Below, one piece after another: positions 20,725 to 30,634 of a stretch of DNA of 64,000 nt (position 1 is its first letter; the number at the start of each line of letters is the position of its first letter). The position numbers and the translations under genes were made by a program. The notes under the pieces are model-generated. The model had not been told where the DNA came from and did not search any database. It saw nothing but the letters and a program-made list of their open reading frames with translations. This DNA comes from Haematobia irritans (taxonomy: Eukaryota > Arthropoda > Insecta > Diptera > Muscidae). Location: positions 54,254,066 to 54,318,065 of the forward strand of contig NC_134400.1 of assembly GCF_050003625.1 (NCBI RefSeq), written 5' to 3'.

Positions 20725-20841
20725 TTCCTTCGAAAGTTAACGTGATTTCAACGGACGGATGGTAAAACATAGTTGGTCTGTCCGACTCAAAATTTCACCA
20801 CGAGCGGGAACAATATAATTATAGAACAACAAAGTTAGTTA
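20725..20841 (-). mobile_element. DINE family A 5' fragment
   Basis: GAAAGTTAACGTGATTTCAA followed by CGGACGGATGG and AAAATTTCACCACGA matches 4025-4110 of copy A1. About 115 bp remain between unrelated flanks. Confidence 0.6.
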
Positions 20842-22022
20842 CCGATTTTGTCTTTACTTTAAAAAATTTGGTATTGATTCCGAGCCAAAGAAGCGGAGAA
20901 TATAAGTAAGGATACTTTTAAGACACAATTTTTTTTTAAATTTGGGTTTTGTGTACTTGCTTCTAAGAAGCGAATTTTAATTTTTCGCTTTCTCATCTTT
21001 TTTTCTTCATATGCTATCAACGTCCTTTAAAAACCAGTTAACGACAACTTTATTTTCCAAATTAAGACTCGACTTCCAGTAGAAATGATGCTATGTTTCA
21101 AGTAAAAAAAATTCTTTAAAATAAAGTTTTGAAATACATGTCCTATATTTGAACGATTTTTTGCTTTGTAGTCACGATACAAAAAGACAACTAATTTAAA
21201 GACAATTTCATTAAATTTAAAGAATATTTCTGAATTATTAAAGTCAAGTTGACCTTAGCCCAAACATTTTTTCTTTCATGTTATGATACCCATTTTTAAT
21301 TCAAATCACTTAATTATAAAGACAGTACGACTTCATTGAAAAGTTTATCGACTTTTGGACAAGGAAAACAACTTTATATTAGAGAAATGCGTCTTCCACA
21401 CAAAAAATTTTTTTCTGATTCAATCACGAAATTAATTGATCCAATTAATTTTTTAATTGAAATGTCTTCAATCACGAAAATGATAGTATCAATCACAGTT
21501 TTAATTGGGCATAGAAAAAATTCTTGATTAAAAAATTAATTGATTTCATTGCCATATTTCAATTAATTTTTTAATTGATTCAATTAAAAATTTAATTGAT
21601 GTTGATTGCAAAACTCAATTAATTTATTAATTAAAAAAGGTAACTATTTTCAATTAAATTCTGAATTGGCTTAGAATTTTTATTTGGATTAACAATTGAT
21701 TGTTTGAAAAAAAAATTAATTAAAAATTTAAAAAAATGTGCATCAACATCATAAACTGACTTAGTCTTCCGAATTTAATTAAAAGTTAATTGTATCAATT
21801 AACTTTTTAATTAAAAATTTTAAAATTAACTTAATGTTTCTATCTTGATTAAAAAGTTAATTGTACCAATTAAATTATTAATTGAAAAAAATTTCAAATT
21901 CAATTAACTTTTTAATTGGAAATATTTTGGTGATATTTTTTTCTGTGTCTATGCTAAGCAAAATTTGCATTCGTATTTTAAAGACACGAAATCTTTGACC
22001 TCACGACAATATTTTTTTCAGT
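20842..22022 (-). mobile_element. MITE F interrupted by MITE I (copy F5)
   Basis: 20842-21397 and 21950-22022 together make most of a minus-strand MITE F, ending TATTTTTTTCAGTG. The gap is MITE I3, placed between GCGTCTTC and TGCTAAGCAAAATTTGC, which are adjacent in intact copies. Confidence 0.75.
21399..21949 (+). mobile_element. MITE I, long variant (copy I3)
   Basis: Starts CACAAAAAATTTTTTTCTGA, shares the GATTCAATCACGAA block, and ends GATATTTTTTTCTGTG followed by TC. At about 550 bp it is twice the length of I1 and I2, the excess being further TTAATTGA/CAATTAA words. The left target dinucleotide reads CA instead of TA, so the exact duplication is uncertain. Confidence 0.7.
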
Positions 22023-22024
22023 GT

Positions 22025-22767
22025 CATAGCCGTTTTCCAGATATGATTTCTAAAGCGTTTTTCAACTCTTTTTTACGTCATTTTATATACCAACCTTTGT
22101 GTTTGTGGATATAGTATAGTTATATAAATGTCGAACTTTAAATTAAACAATATTCTTCAGAGGAAATATTTAGTTTTTGAATCACAACAGCATTGCAGTA
22201 ATTATGTAATATTAAATATTATGCCAAAACTATTTCTCTTTGACGGGTATCAAACCGCCCATTCTCTATATCATGGAATGGGTCATAGACTATGACTTTT
22301 ATATATTATTATAAATCCCTTGTCGATTTACCACCCCTAACCTTCGCTACCACCAGTCATCAGTACTAATGACTTTTTTGTTACCCACTATTTTGTGGCA
22401 ATTCCCTGTGCGCTTTGTTCTAAGTTATTTTTATTAGGCAAAATGTGATTGTTGATAAAATAAGAATAAAAAAAAACAAAAGAATAAATCCGTGCATGTT
22501 GTCACACTTTTACATACAAACAATTGTATGTGAGATTGTATGTGTGCTAATGCCTTAAAGTTTATTAACAATTGGTGTGCGTGGTAAAAGTTGGGCCATT
22601 CCCAGGAAAGCCTATTAGAGGGTGATTCGAAATTATGTATTATATAAAATTTTATATAAAAAAAATAATGGAGAAATTCAATGAAAATTTTTATATTTGT
22701 TTTTTTTTCTTTTAGGACAAATTTTAATAAGAATAAATCACGATCCGTAGAGACTGTCGATTTAAAC
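22025..22767. other. unassigned stretch
   Basis: Mixed AT-rich sequence. A 134-codon minus-strand ORF at 22434-22838 has low-complexity F/K-rich ends and no recognisable motif; I do not support it as a gene. Confidence 0.3.
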
Positions 22768-22990
22768 AAAATCCCAGTAAAAAAGAGCTTCCAACACAGT
22801 GGTTTGGATCTGGAAGTCGTGTAAATTTGAATCATCATGGGCTTTTGATTTATAGCTTTAGAAGTTATGTCTTAGAAGTTTATTTGTATGAAAATATTAT
22901 AAAAAAATTATTTAGCAGGATAAGATAATAATATAATTCTTCCGTAAAACTTCTAAAGGATTTGAAGCTATTTTCGAAATTCACATCTCA
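22768..22990 (+). mobile_element. MITE G fragment (copy G4)
   Basis: CCCAGTAAAAAAGAGCTTCC followed by GGTTTGGATCTGGAAGTCGT and CATGGGCTTTTG resembles the start of family G. It runs directly into the next G element. Confidence 0.45.
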
Positions 22991-23016
22991 ATTTCGAATT
23001 TATCTGTAGAGTTTCC

Positions 23017-24142
23017 CAGCAAAAAAAATGGAAGTTGTTCCACAAACATTTCTTTTAAAGCCCATCCCAGAATCCCCCATCGAGTTTTTTCAACTTCCGA
23101 TGCAGTCCTTTTGGACAAGTCCACAAACATTTCTTCTAAAGCGCATCGTGGGATCCCCCAATAATTTTTTCCACTTCCGATGCAGTCCTTTTTTGACAAT
23201 TGCACAAACATTTCTTCTAAAGCGCATCTTGGGATCCCCCAATAATTTTTTTCTACTTCCGATGTAGTCCTTGTGGACAAGTATTAGAAAGAACGCAATC
23301 AGGCTATTTTAAGTGAAAATTTTGTACAATTAAATTTTACAAAAAAATAGAAAACTAATAAAAAAGTAAAAAAATAGAAATTAATAAAAAAAGTAAAAAA
23401 AGTAATAAATAAAAAAATAAATTTCATCCCCGCTGGGATTTGAACTTGTGCCGTTTGATGTTTTCGCTTCCATGGAAGTTCTTTTGAGAAGGTTTTGCAA
23501 ATTACGAAAGTTTTTAATTTTTAATGGAAAGAATATATTTATACAAAAATATATGCCGAAAATAAAAAATAAAAACGATGCATGATATAAAAAAAATATT
23601 TTTTTTAGAAAAATATTTGATAAAAAATTGCCGCTGGTGAGATTTGAACCTGCGTTTCTTATTTTTTCGTTCATACTAATAAAGAACATCTCGAGAAGTA
23701 ATTAGAATGTTATTCATTGGTGTCGTATTACGATCATATCACAAATATTTGAATTGACCTTTCAACGCTTTATGTTCAATGGCGTTTGTGGCTGAGTGTG
23801 CCAAGGCGTTCTGTTATGGTGCCTGCAAACCCTGGTCGGAGCGAAAAAGTTTTTCAAATTGTAAAAATTAGATAATAGGAAAATAATTATGTAATAAAAC
23901 ATATGGAAGAAAAAAAGTGAAATTGGTTGAAAAAAATTGTTTTTTTTTCGCTTTTTAAATTTCTTCATTCAAATTAACTTCCAGGGCACAACTTCTAAAG
24001 CAATGCAAAGGATCCAGAAAGGGAGTACTTCCGTCCTATGACAAGCCCATGTAAAATTCATTGGAGATGATTCAAGTTTGCACTACTTCCGGATCATAGA
24101 TTGGGGATCCAAATTACTTTTTTGGAAGCTCTTTTTTTGCTG
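23017..24142 (+). mobile_element. MITE G, complete-looking (copy G1)
   Basis: Bounded by CCCAGCAAAAAAAATGGAAG on the left and GAAGCTCTTTTTTTGCTGGG on the right, which are inverted repeats. The interior has an 84-bp tandem repeat (23038-23280), A/T-rich DNA, and short tRNA-like words: GATTTGAACC on the minus sense near 23445 and 23640, and TGGCTGAGTGTGCCAAGGCG at about 23790. There is no transposase. The target duplication is unclear and the superfamily is unknown. Confidence 0.6.
23038..23280 (+). repeat. three tandem units of about 84 bp in MITE G1
   Basis: ACAAACATTTCTTCTAAAGC, then GATCCCCCAATAATTTTTTC, then CTTCCGATGCAGTCCTTTT occur three times, starting at about 23042, 23127 and 23205, with substitutions and small indels. 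Confidence 0.8.
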
Positions 24143-24332
24143 GGTTATTATGTTTTTTTTTTGGTTTAAGGAAGAATATAAACCCCTCTATTTTATTTCT
24201 CTTCAAGTTGTGTCACCCATAGCATTACTAGTCGTTCACCAGAATTGAGCAGCACTTATTTTTAAGAGAGATTTCCTCATGGACGAGTATCATGAATTGT
24301 GTATTTAAATATTTTCTACCGATTTGATAAAA

Positions 24333-24798
24333 ATTATAATAACATTTCATTATTTTTAAAGAATTTTTCAGAATTATTAAATCCATGATGGCCTTAGTCA
24401 AACGGAATTTCATGTTAAGATACCTATTTCAAAGTCGAATCACTTAACTACAAGGAGAAAACGACTTCAATGTAAAGCGTATCGATTTTGGACAAGGAAA
24501 AAACGTTCTATCAGAGAAATGCGTCTTCTATACTAAGCAAAATTCGCATTCGTATTTTAACCCTCTAATGCCCCAATTATTTTGCCAGCTGATTACATTT
24601 TCAATGTTAACAATGCTGCAAAGACTCTTGAATAGTTTCAAATAAGTTTTCTTTTTATTTTGCCCTTTTTTGTTGTCTTAAGGTGTGTTTTACTAAAAGC
24701 TTCCTTATTAAATGAAGTCCGCCTAAAGGCGGGCTTGGGCATTAGAGGGTTAAGGATATGAAATCTTTGGCCTCACGACAATATTGTTCTCAGTACAC
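24333..24798 (-). mobile_element. MITE F interrupted by a piggyBac-type MITE (copy F6)
   Basis: The segments 24333-24560 and 24754-24798 are adjacent parts of minus-strand MITE F (GCATTCGTATTTTAA joined to GGATATGAAATCTTTGG), ending TTGTTCTCAGTA. The left part is truncated. Confidence 0.7.
24561..24749 (+). mobile_element. 189-bp piggyBac-type MITE with TTAA target duplication
   Basis: Perfect 13-bp terminal inverted repeats CCCTCTAATGCCC / GGGCATTAGAGGG flank 163 bp, and TTAA stands on both sides (24557-24560 and 24750-24753). TTAA duplication with ends beginning CCC is diagnostic of the piggyBac superfamily. A subterminal hairpin GTCCGCCTAAAGGCGGGC lies near the right end. It inserted into MITE F6, whose intact relatives give the empty site. 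Confidence 0.9.
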
Positions 24799-25085
24799 GT
24801 TCCTTTTAAGTTTCAATTAAATCGGATATATTCTAAATATATATTTTTTGTTTGTTTTGTTTTAAAGAATGTTCCTTTCCCCAATCAAATATCGAAAAAC
24901 AAATTAGGGGTTTTCTGTCCGGAGACAACCCTAAACTTCCCTGCAATTTCTAATCGTGGAACTTTTACTCTAGTTTCAAAATGTTGGGCAAAAACCTTCC
25001 AAGCAAATCGGGCATCTTTGGTCCAGCCGTCGGGCAAGAATGAGATGTACCTTAGATAGGGTCACGGCCTAAAGGAAAAAAAAGT
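24799..25085. other. unassigned stretch before the SINE
   Basis: A 91-codon plus-strand ORF (24784-25059) shows no motif. Nothing else is supported. Confidence 0.3.
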
Positions 25086-25242
25086 TGATGCGGTCACCCC
25101 CCAGCATGCCGCCTTGGATACACAAGGTCGTGGGTTAGATTCCCGCGTCGACCGAACACCAAAAAGTTTTTCAACGGTGGATTATTATCCCACGTCAGAA
25201 ATGTCATGGTGACATTTCTGAGTGTTTCAAAGCTTCTCTAAG
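25086..25242 (+). mobile_element. SINE copy S2, 5' half, interrupted by LINE N
   Basis: A tRNA-like head (box B-like GTGGGTTAGATTCCCGC) and the first half of the body run up to CAAAGCTTCTCTAAGTG. In intact copies this is followed by GTTTCACTGCAATGTGG; here LINE N begins instead. The missing second half resumes at 28052. The two parts are read as one SINE split by the LINE. Confidence 0.75.
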
Positions 25243-25305
25243 TGTTGTTGTTGTAACAGTGTTTAATGTAGTATCCATTTTGTTCTATACTTGTGTAGTT
25301 CAAAT

Positions 25306-25644
25306 AGTAGCCAGATCAAGGAACTCTGCGACAATGATGGGATGTGTCCAGAGTGATCTGGTGGTGAGACGGGTAGGCTTAGCTGGGCAAGCGAAAAGAT
25401 GACGAGTGTCATGTGGCCCTTGATTACAGATGGGACACACGTCAGCTACGCTGCTATCAATCACTGATAAGTAGGAATTGAGGCGGCTGCACTTGCCTGA
25501 TCTTAGTTGGACCAAAACTACCCTGGTTTGCCGTGGAAGGACTCTCCCCTCCGGTGCTATGGGCTGTGGTCGGACTCCGAGAACAGGAATAACCTTGTAG
25601 GTTCTTACCGCTTCAGCTACAGTATCCTCATGAATCCTGTTCAT
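25306..25644 (-). pseudogene. LINE N ORF2 C-terminus with CCHC finger
   Basis: The minus-strand frame contains QTRVVLVQLRSGKCSRLNSY, then CPICNQGPHDTRHLFACPA and PTRLTTRSLWTHP. The C-x2-C-x7-H-x4-C cluster is the C-terminal zinc knuckle of Jockey-group LINEs. The frame is open to the natural stop at about 25300, but upstream continuity is broken by the SINE insertion and by small indels near 26150-26250. Confidence 0.8.
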
Positions 25645-25767
25645 ACCTGTCTGGTATACTGCCTGATCTAGAGGCTATCTTTTATAACGCTGGATCTCGG
25701 GCTCTAGAAAGTGAAGATCAAACCTTACATTCCTGGGTGTAGGTTGTCTATCCACGAGATGGTGATT

Positions 25768-26116
25768 GGGAGCCACCGTGGTGCAATGGTTAGCATGCCC
25801 GCCTTGCATACACAAGGTCGTGGGTTCGATTCCTGCTTCGACTGAACACCAAAAAGTTTTTCAGCGGTGGATTATCCCACCTCAGTAATGCTGGTGACAT
25901 TTCTGAGGGTTTCAAAGCTTCTCTAAGTGGTTTCACTGCAATGTGGAACGCCGTTCGGACTCGGCTATAAAAAGGAGGTCCCTTGTCATTGAGCTTAACA
26001 TGGAATCGGGCAGCACTCAGTGATAAGAGAGAAGTTCACCAGTGTGGTATCACAATGGACGGAATAGTCTAAGTGAGCCTGATACATCGGGCTGCCACCT
26101 AACCTAACCTAACCTA
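25768..26116 (+). mobile_element. full-length SINE (copy S3) with 11-bp target duplication
   Basis: The head GAGCCACCGTGGTGCAATGG and TTCGATTCC box, the central GGCTATAAAAAGGAGGTCCC, and the tail CCACCTAACCTAACCTAACC are intact. AGATGGTGATT occurs immediately before (25757-25767) and after (26117-26127), the direct repeat expected of LINE-driven insertion. It lies inside LINE N and is the youngest layer of this nest. Length about 349 bp. Confidence 0.92.
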
Positions 26117-26127
26117 AGATGGTGATT

Positions 26128-26334
26128 TGGATGACAAATACGATAGCAACCCAAGAGGTACTGCTTTGACAACATGTACGACGCACTGGGATAATCTTGG
26201 TCTACGCATAAAGGTGATCCAGGGGTGTACTGCGGAGACATCCTGTTGCAGTTCTGACAGGTCGTTTGAGGTGTCCACACTGGCGCTGCATTGTTTACCA
26301 CTGAACGGCCAATTGCCTTATATGTAGTCAACAA
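26128..26334 (-). pseudogene. LINE N ORF2 segment between reverse transcriptase and C-terminus
   Basis: MLTTYKAIGRSVVNNAAPVW followed by TPQ is the conserved TYKAIGRSV..YA.P.W block found after the thumb in Jockey-group ORF2. The sequence then goes out of frame (fragments such as TCQNCNRMSPQYTPGSPL are shifted). It continues, interrupted by SINE S3, to the CCHC region. Confidence 0.7.
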
Positions 26335-26897
26335 GGATTCTTTGTCCGCACCCCAAGTGCTGCCGGCAAGCGACTTGAGAACCTCGGACGGCGGAGCTGA
26401 TCACAAATTGCAGTGGCATGGGCGGACGACTTAAAAAGGCTGTCGAATGTGACCCCGAATTTTCTGGGGTAATTTGTGGTCGGAATTATTTCGCCGTCGA
26501 CTCTGACATTCAACTGCCTGCGTACTTCTGCCGTCCATGTAGTGAATAGTGCGGCTGAGGATTTGGTGGGAGATATCCTCAAATTTCTTGCAGTGAAATA
26601 ACTGGTAAGATCAGCGAGGTATACGTTCAGTCGATCGCATATGTCATCAACAATGGGCCCGGATGCCATGATTGTACAATCGTCCGCTTATGATACAATC
26701 TCAACGCCGTCAGGAGGGGGTGGAATCGAGGACAGAACCCAACGCTTGGTTCCTCCCGGTAGGAACGTATTCTCGATGTCTTCGAATAGTGTGGCATGGT
26801 TGACCATATCGAATGCCTGCGATAGGTCAAGCTCCACGAAACCCGTCCTGTGACACGGCTTGGGCTGATTGAGTCCCATATTGTGCTGAAATGGCAT
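26328..26897 (-). pseudogene. LINE N reverse transcriptase core with stop in the YADD box
   Basis: One minus-strand frame runs from 26897 to 26328 with a single stop. Visible are motif A FVELDLSQAFDMVNHATLFE, then PPPPDGVEIVS, then the catalytic box reading stop-ADD: TAA at 26688-26690 stands where the tyrosine of YADD should be. NLRISPTKSSAALFT follows. The residues between KRWVL and SSIPPPPDG are too few, so motif B (normally GVPQGG.LSP) has been deleted. Confidence 0.85.
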
Positions 26898-26909
26898 GCA
26901 AGCCTGTCG

Positions 26910-27719
26910 TCATGCTATGTACCTTACGTCATCGATGTTAATGGTGGGCAGCTGGAAAATACTCCACAAGGCTGGGGAGGAGTAGTGCCTCAAGTGTCTT
27001 GGGTACTGGCGAGAGAAGGGATACAGTCTGTACGATTCACATTTACTCGAGTCTTTTCCTGGCTTCATTAGTGGAATCACCCTACCCATCTTCCAGACAT
27101 CGGGTATAATGAGTGATTCTAAGGACAAATTGAGGAGTCTGGTCAGGTACTCAACTCCCAGTATTCCCAGATGCTTCAGCATTAGCATTGAAATTCCGTC
27201 GGAGCCCAGCGCCTTGAATGGTTTCGCGCTGTTGATGACATTAGTAACTTCAGTTGTGGTAAATTGTGGTGTGTCATCGGCTCGGAGACCACGTATGCGA
27301 CGAGTGGCTCTCCTTTTCGCTCTATCACTCTCGGGATGCTCGACAAACTGTCGGTTGAAAAATCTGGCGTATCTCTTCGGATCCGTCACCGTCACGTCGC
27401 CAAAGGTGACTGCGATACCATCATCCTTTGTGGTGGGGTTTGAGAGGGCTCTCACTGTTGACCACAATTTATCAGTTCCTGTGCTTAAGTTACATTGCTT
27501 CAGGTGCTCTAACCGAGTTTTCCGCTTGGGCTCGTCGACTATCTTACTAATCTCTAGATCCAGTTCCCTGATTCTAGGATCAGCAGGATTAGCACGACGG
27601 CGTTCATCACGCTCGTCTGCGAGTCCCTCGGCTTCGGTTGGGAAGTTGGGCCTCACTTGGGCAATTCGACCAGCGGGTATGAAGCGAGCGGATGCTGCGT
27701 TGATGATGTCCCGGAACAC
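26910..27719 (-). pseudogene. LINE N linker and N-terminal reverse transcriptase
   Basis: The 269-codon open frame has the linker (CNLSTGTDKLWSTVRALSNP, AVTFGDVTVTDPKRYARFFN) and the first RT blocks: AKPFKALGSDGISMLMLKHL and KMGRVIPLMKPGKDSSKCES followed by YR. After that the frame shifts: residues expected to read PISLL appear in another frame. The first part of the ORF (IPAGRIAQVRPNFPTEA, RIRELDLEI) overlaps the end of the endonuclease frame. Confidence 0.85.
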
Positions 27720-27739
27720 CCTCTGGGCAACATGAAAGG

Positions 27740-28051
27740 GGGGACGGGAGCTTACTGAAGCGGCGATCTGTGTATTCTCTGAAGCCTTCCCAATTGGCTT
27801 TCTTTTGATTGATAAACGTCCAGCGTTCAGAGGTTATGAAATAGGAGGGTCGGTTAATGGGGAGAATTATTGGGAGGTGGTCTGAGCCCAATGAAATTAC
27901 GGGTTGCCAGGAAACGTCATTTATCAGACCAGGTGATGCTAAAGATAAATCTGGCGAACTGCTGCAATCACCCATAATTCTCGTGGGGGCCTCTTCGTTC
28001 ACCGTGCAAAATGTGGAGTCATCTATCTGCTCTGCCAAAGCTCCAAGTGGT
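27740..28051 (-). pseudogene. LINE N endonuclease C-terminal fragment
   Basis: EEAPTRIMGDCSSSPDLSLA, then SLGSDHLPIILPI, is the end of the apurinic-type endonuclease (the TR....SSPD...S and GSDHLP motifs; the D and H of SDH are catalytic). The N-terminal half is missing because the element is 5'-truncated. Beyond SERWTFINQKKANWEGF the frame is lost. Confidence 0.8.
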
Positions 28052-28226
28052 TGCAATGTGGAACGCCGTTCAGACTCGGCTATAAAAAGGAGGTCCCTTG
28101 TCATTGAGCTTAACATGGAATCGGGCAGCACTCAGTGATAAGAGAGAAGTTCACCACTGTGGTATCACAATGGACTGAATAGTCTAAGTGAGCCTGATAC
28201 ATCGGGCTGCCACCTAACCTAACCTA
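28052..28226 (+). mobile_element. SINE copy S2, 3' half (after LINE N)
   Basis: GCAATGTGGAACGCCGTTCA through GGCTATAAAAAGGAGGTCCC to GGGCTGCCACCTAACCTAAC is the second half of the SINE begun at 25086. The join with LINE coding sequence falls in AAGTGGTT, shared by both, so the exact break is ambiguous by a few bases. About five bases of the SINE (TCACT) are missing. Confidence 0.75.
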
Positions 28227-28255
28227 TGGTTAAAATTGGCGCCAATGATTTTTTT

Positions 28256-29651
28256 TATACCTTCCACCATAGGATGGAGGTATATTAACTTTGTCATTCC
28301 GTTTGTAACACATCGAAATATTGCTCTAAGACCCCATAAAGTATATATATTCTTGGTCGTGGTGAAATTCAGAGTCGATCTAACTTCCGAACGAAACAAG
28401 CTATCGACTTGAAACTTGGCACAAGTAGTTGTAATTGATGTAGGTCAGATGGTATTGCAAATGGGCTATATCGGTCCACTTTTACGTATAGCCCTCATAT
28501 AAACGGACCCCCAAATTTGGCTCGCCGATCATCTAAGAGAAGCAAATTTCATCCGATCCGGCTGAAATTTTGTATAAGGTGTTAGTATATGGTCTCTAAC
28601 AACCATGCAAAAATTGGTCCATATCGGTTCATAATTATATATAGCCCCCATATAAACCGATCCCCCTCTAAGAGAAGTAAATTTCATCCGATCCGGCCGA
28701 AATTTTGTACATGGTGTTGGTATACGGTCTCTAATAACCATGCAAAAATTGGTCCACATCGGTCAATAATTATATATAGCCCCCATATAAACCGATCCCC
28801 AGATTTGACATCCGGAGCCCTTGGATGAGCAAAATTCCTCTGATTCAGTAGAAATTTGGACATGGTGTTGGTATATGGTCTCTAACAACCATGCAAAAAT
28901 TGGTCCACATCGGTCTATAATTATATATAGCCCCCATCCCCCGATTTGGCTTGCGGAGCCTCTAAGAGAAGCAAATTTCATCCGATCCGGCTGAAATTTG
29001 GTACATGGTGTTGGTATACGGTCTCTAACAACTATGCAAAAATTGGTTCACATCGATCAATAATTATAGATAGCCCCCATATAAACCGATCACCAGATTT
29101 GACCTCCGGTGCCGTTTGGAGAAGCAAAATCCCTCCGATCTGGTTGAAATTTGGTACGTGGTGGTAGCATATGATATTTAACAATCATGCCAAAAGTGGT
29201 CCATATCAGTCCATAATCATATATAGCCCACATATAAACCGATCCCGAGATTTGGTTTTGGAGCCACTTGGAGGAGCAAATTTCATCATAGTCAGTTGAA
29301 ATTTGTGCTAGTATATGGCCGTTAACAACCATGCCTAACTAGGTCCATATCGGTCTATAATTGTATATAGCCCACATATAAGCGACCCCCATATTTCAAT
29401 TCTGGCTCTCTACGTACCGTGCAAAAGTCCATATCGATCCGTAATTATTTGTAGACTTACCTATACATACCTTTTTTGTCTAATATATACCACGTATGGA
29501 CTAACTCACAATTTAGAAAACGATGTTAAGAAGTTTTAAGATACCACAACCCAATTATTTAATTCGATTGTGGATGACAGTTTTCGTAGAAGTTTCTACG
29601 CAATCCATGGTGGAGGGTACATAAGATTCGGCCTGGCCGTATATACTTGTT
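28256..29651 (+). mobile_element. DINE-1/Helentron-like element family A (copy A2)
   Basis: Begins TATACCTTCCACCATAGGAT and ends with CATAAGATTCGGCCTGGCCG and CTTGTT. Relative to A1 it lacks the GTCC tract (GAGTCGATCT is joined straight to AACTTCCGAACG) and the 29-bp minisatellite. Six or so 150-bp-class units lie between about 28470 and 29400, the 3' ones strongly diverged. Confidence 0.85.
28470..29400 (+). repeat. tandem units of DINE A2
   Basis: ATAGCCCCCATATAAACCGA-type cores recur at about 28640, 28785, 28925, 29070, 29222 and 29368, alternating with AACAACCATGCAAAAATTGG. Spacing is more irregular than in A1 because of small deletions. Confidence 0.8.
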
Positions 29652-30350
29652 TACTTTTAGTTCATTTTTTCTATGAGAGGGTGTAATTTCGTGAAGTGCA
29701 GTGCAAAGTACACCTGGTTTTATCAACACTTTTGGAAGTTCTTAAAATGTGAAGTACAATTTACTTCAATTTTCGCCCGAGATAGATCATTCTTCCTACA
29801 AAACAGTTTGTGTAAAATCATCATGCTTAATAGGCCTTGTAATTTATTTCATATTGACCTCGCTTTGCATAGACCTAAGTAAATACAAATGCTATTATTC
29901 AATTTTTTTATAGCTTTTGTGTTATTGATATATCGAGTTTAGATGTATATACGAATCTGGATTGTATTGTGTAATTGGCCCTACCACTCATTTGTTGGTT
30001 TTGTGTTTCTTGGGGAAAATATGTTTGTTTTAGCATTGCATGAATGTTTGGTGGCTGTCAAACATATCAATCTGACATTTGTGTATATCTTGGCTCTTTA
30101 TTCAATTTTTGTGTCTTGAGCTTTTTGGATAGAGCTGACATTTAGAAAATTGATTTTTTATGTTTTCCCAACTTTTTTAGGATTGTGGAAAAGGACAATC
30201 ATTTTATATAAATACAGTGGAATGCGTTTATAACGAACTTGTAGGGAAGGAATATGATCACCTCCTATAGGATGTGATCCTCCTGGGAGTTGATTATAAT
30301 AAATTATAATTAATTAAAAAATATTATAATTATAAATAATTAAAAAATTT
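29652..30350. other. unassigned stretch
   Basis: AT-rich sequence without supported ORFs. CAGTGGAATGCGTTTATAAC followed by GAACT at about 30219-30243 resembles the terminal repeat of pogo/Tigger-type elements, but no matching partner was found. Confidence 0.35.
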
Positions 30351-30634
30351 CGTGAAGTACAGCTCGCAGTTTATGTCCGATTATCCTCAGATTTGAAAGG
30401 TTGCACAAACAGTACAATTCATAGTATTATCAAATGCCAAATTTGGTTTAAATCGGTTCAGCTTTAGATATATGTAATTTTCCAATATATGTAATTTTCT
30501 TGAAATTTTGCACTGAGAGTAGAATTAACATTTTAGCAATGTGTGCCAAAGTTTGTTCGAATTGATTAAGGTTTAGCCTGTGTGCCTGATTTGGGGAAAT
30601 ATGATTCAGAATTTCCTATTTTATGCAGAGAATA

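Larger units (their letters stand above)
25243..28051 (-). mobile_element. 5'-truncated Jockey-like LINE (N) inserted in a SINE
   Basis: On the minus strand this contains the end of an endonuclease domain, linker, reverse transcriptase and a CCHC-bearing C-terminus. It finishes in a 3' untranslated region ending GTTACAACAACAAC near 25243. It starts inside the endonuclease, so it is 5'-truncated, as is usual for LINE insertions. It has several lesions: a frameshift near 27730-27780, another around 26980, loss of motif B, a stop in the YADD box, and a SINE at 25768-26116. Confidence 0.85.

Noticed and set aside
23381..23968. Two F/K-rich minus-strand ORFs
   Set aside because: Low-complexity A/T-rich DNA inside MITE G1; composition explains them.
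25768..25840. Functional tRNA gene at the head of the SINE
   Set aside because: It is followed by the SINE body and tail in every copy, and the cloverleaf is degraded.
27109..27735. 208-codon plus-strand ORF
   Set aside because: Antisense to the reverse-transcriptase frame of LINE N.
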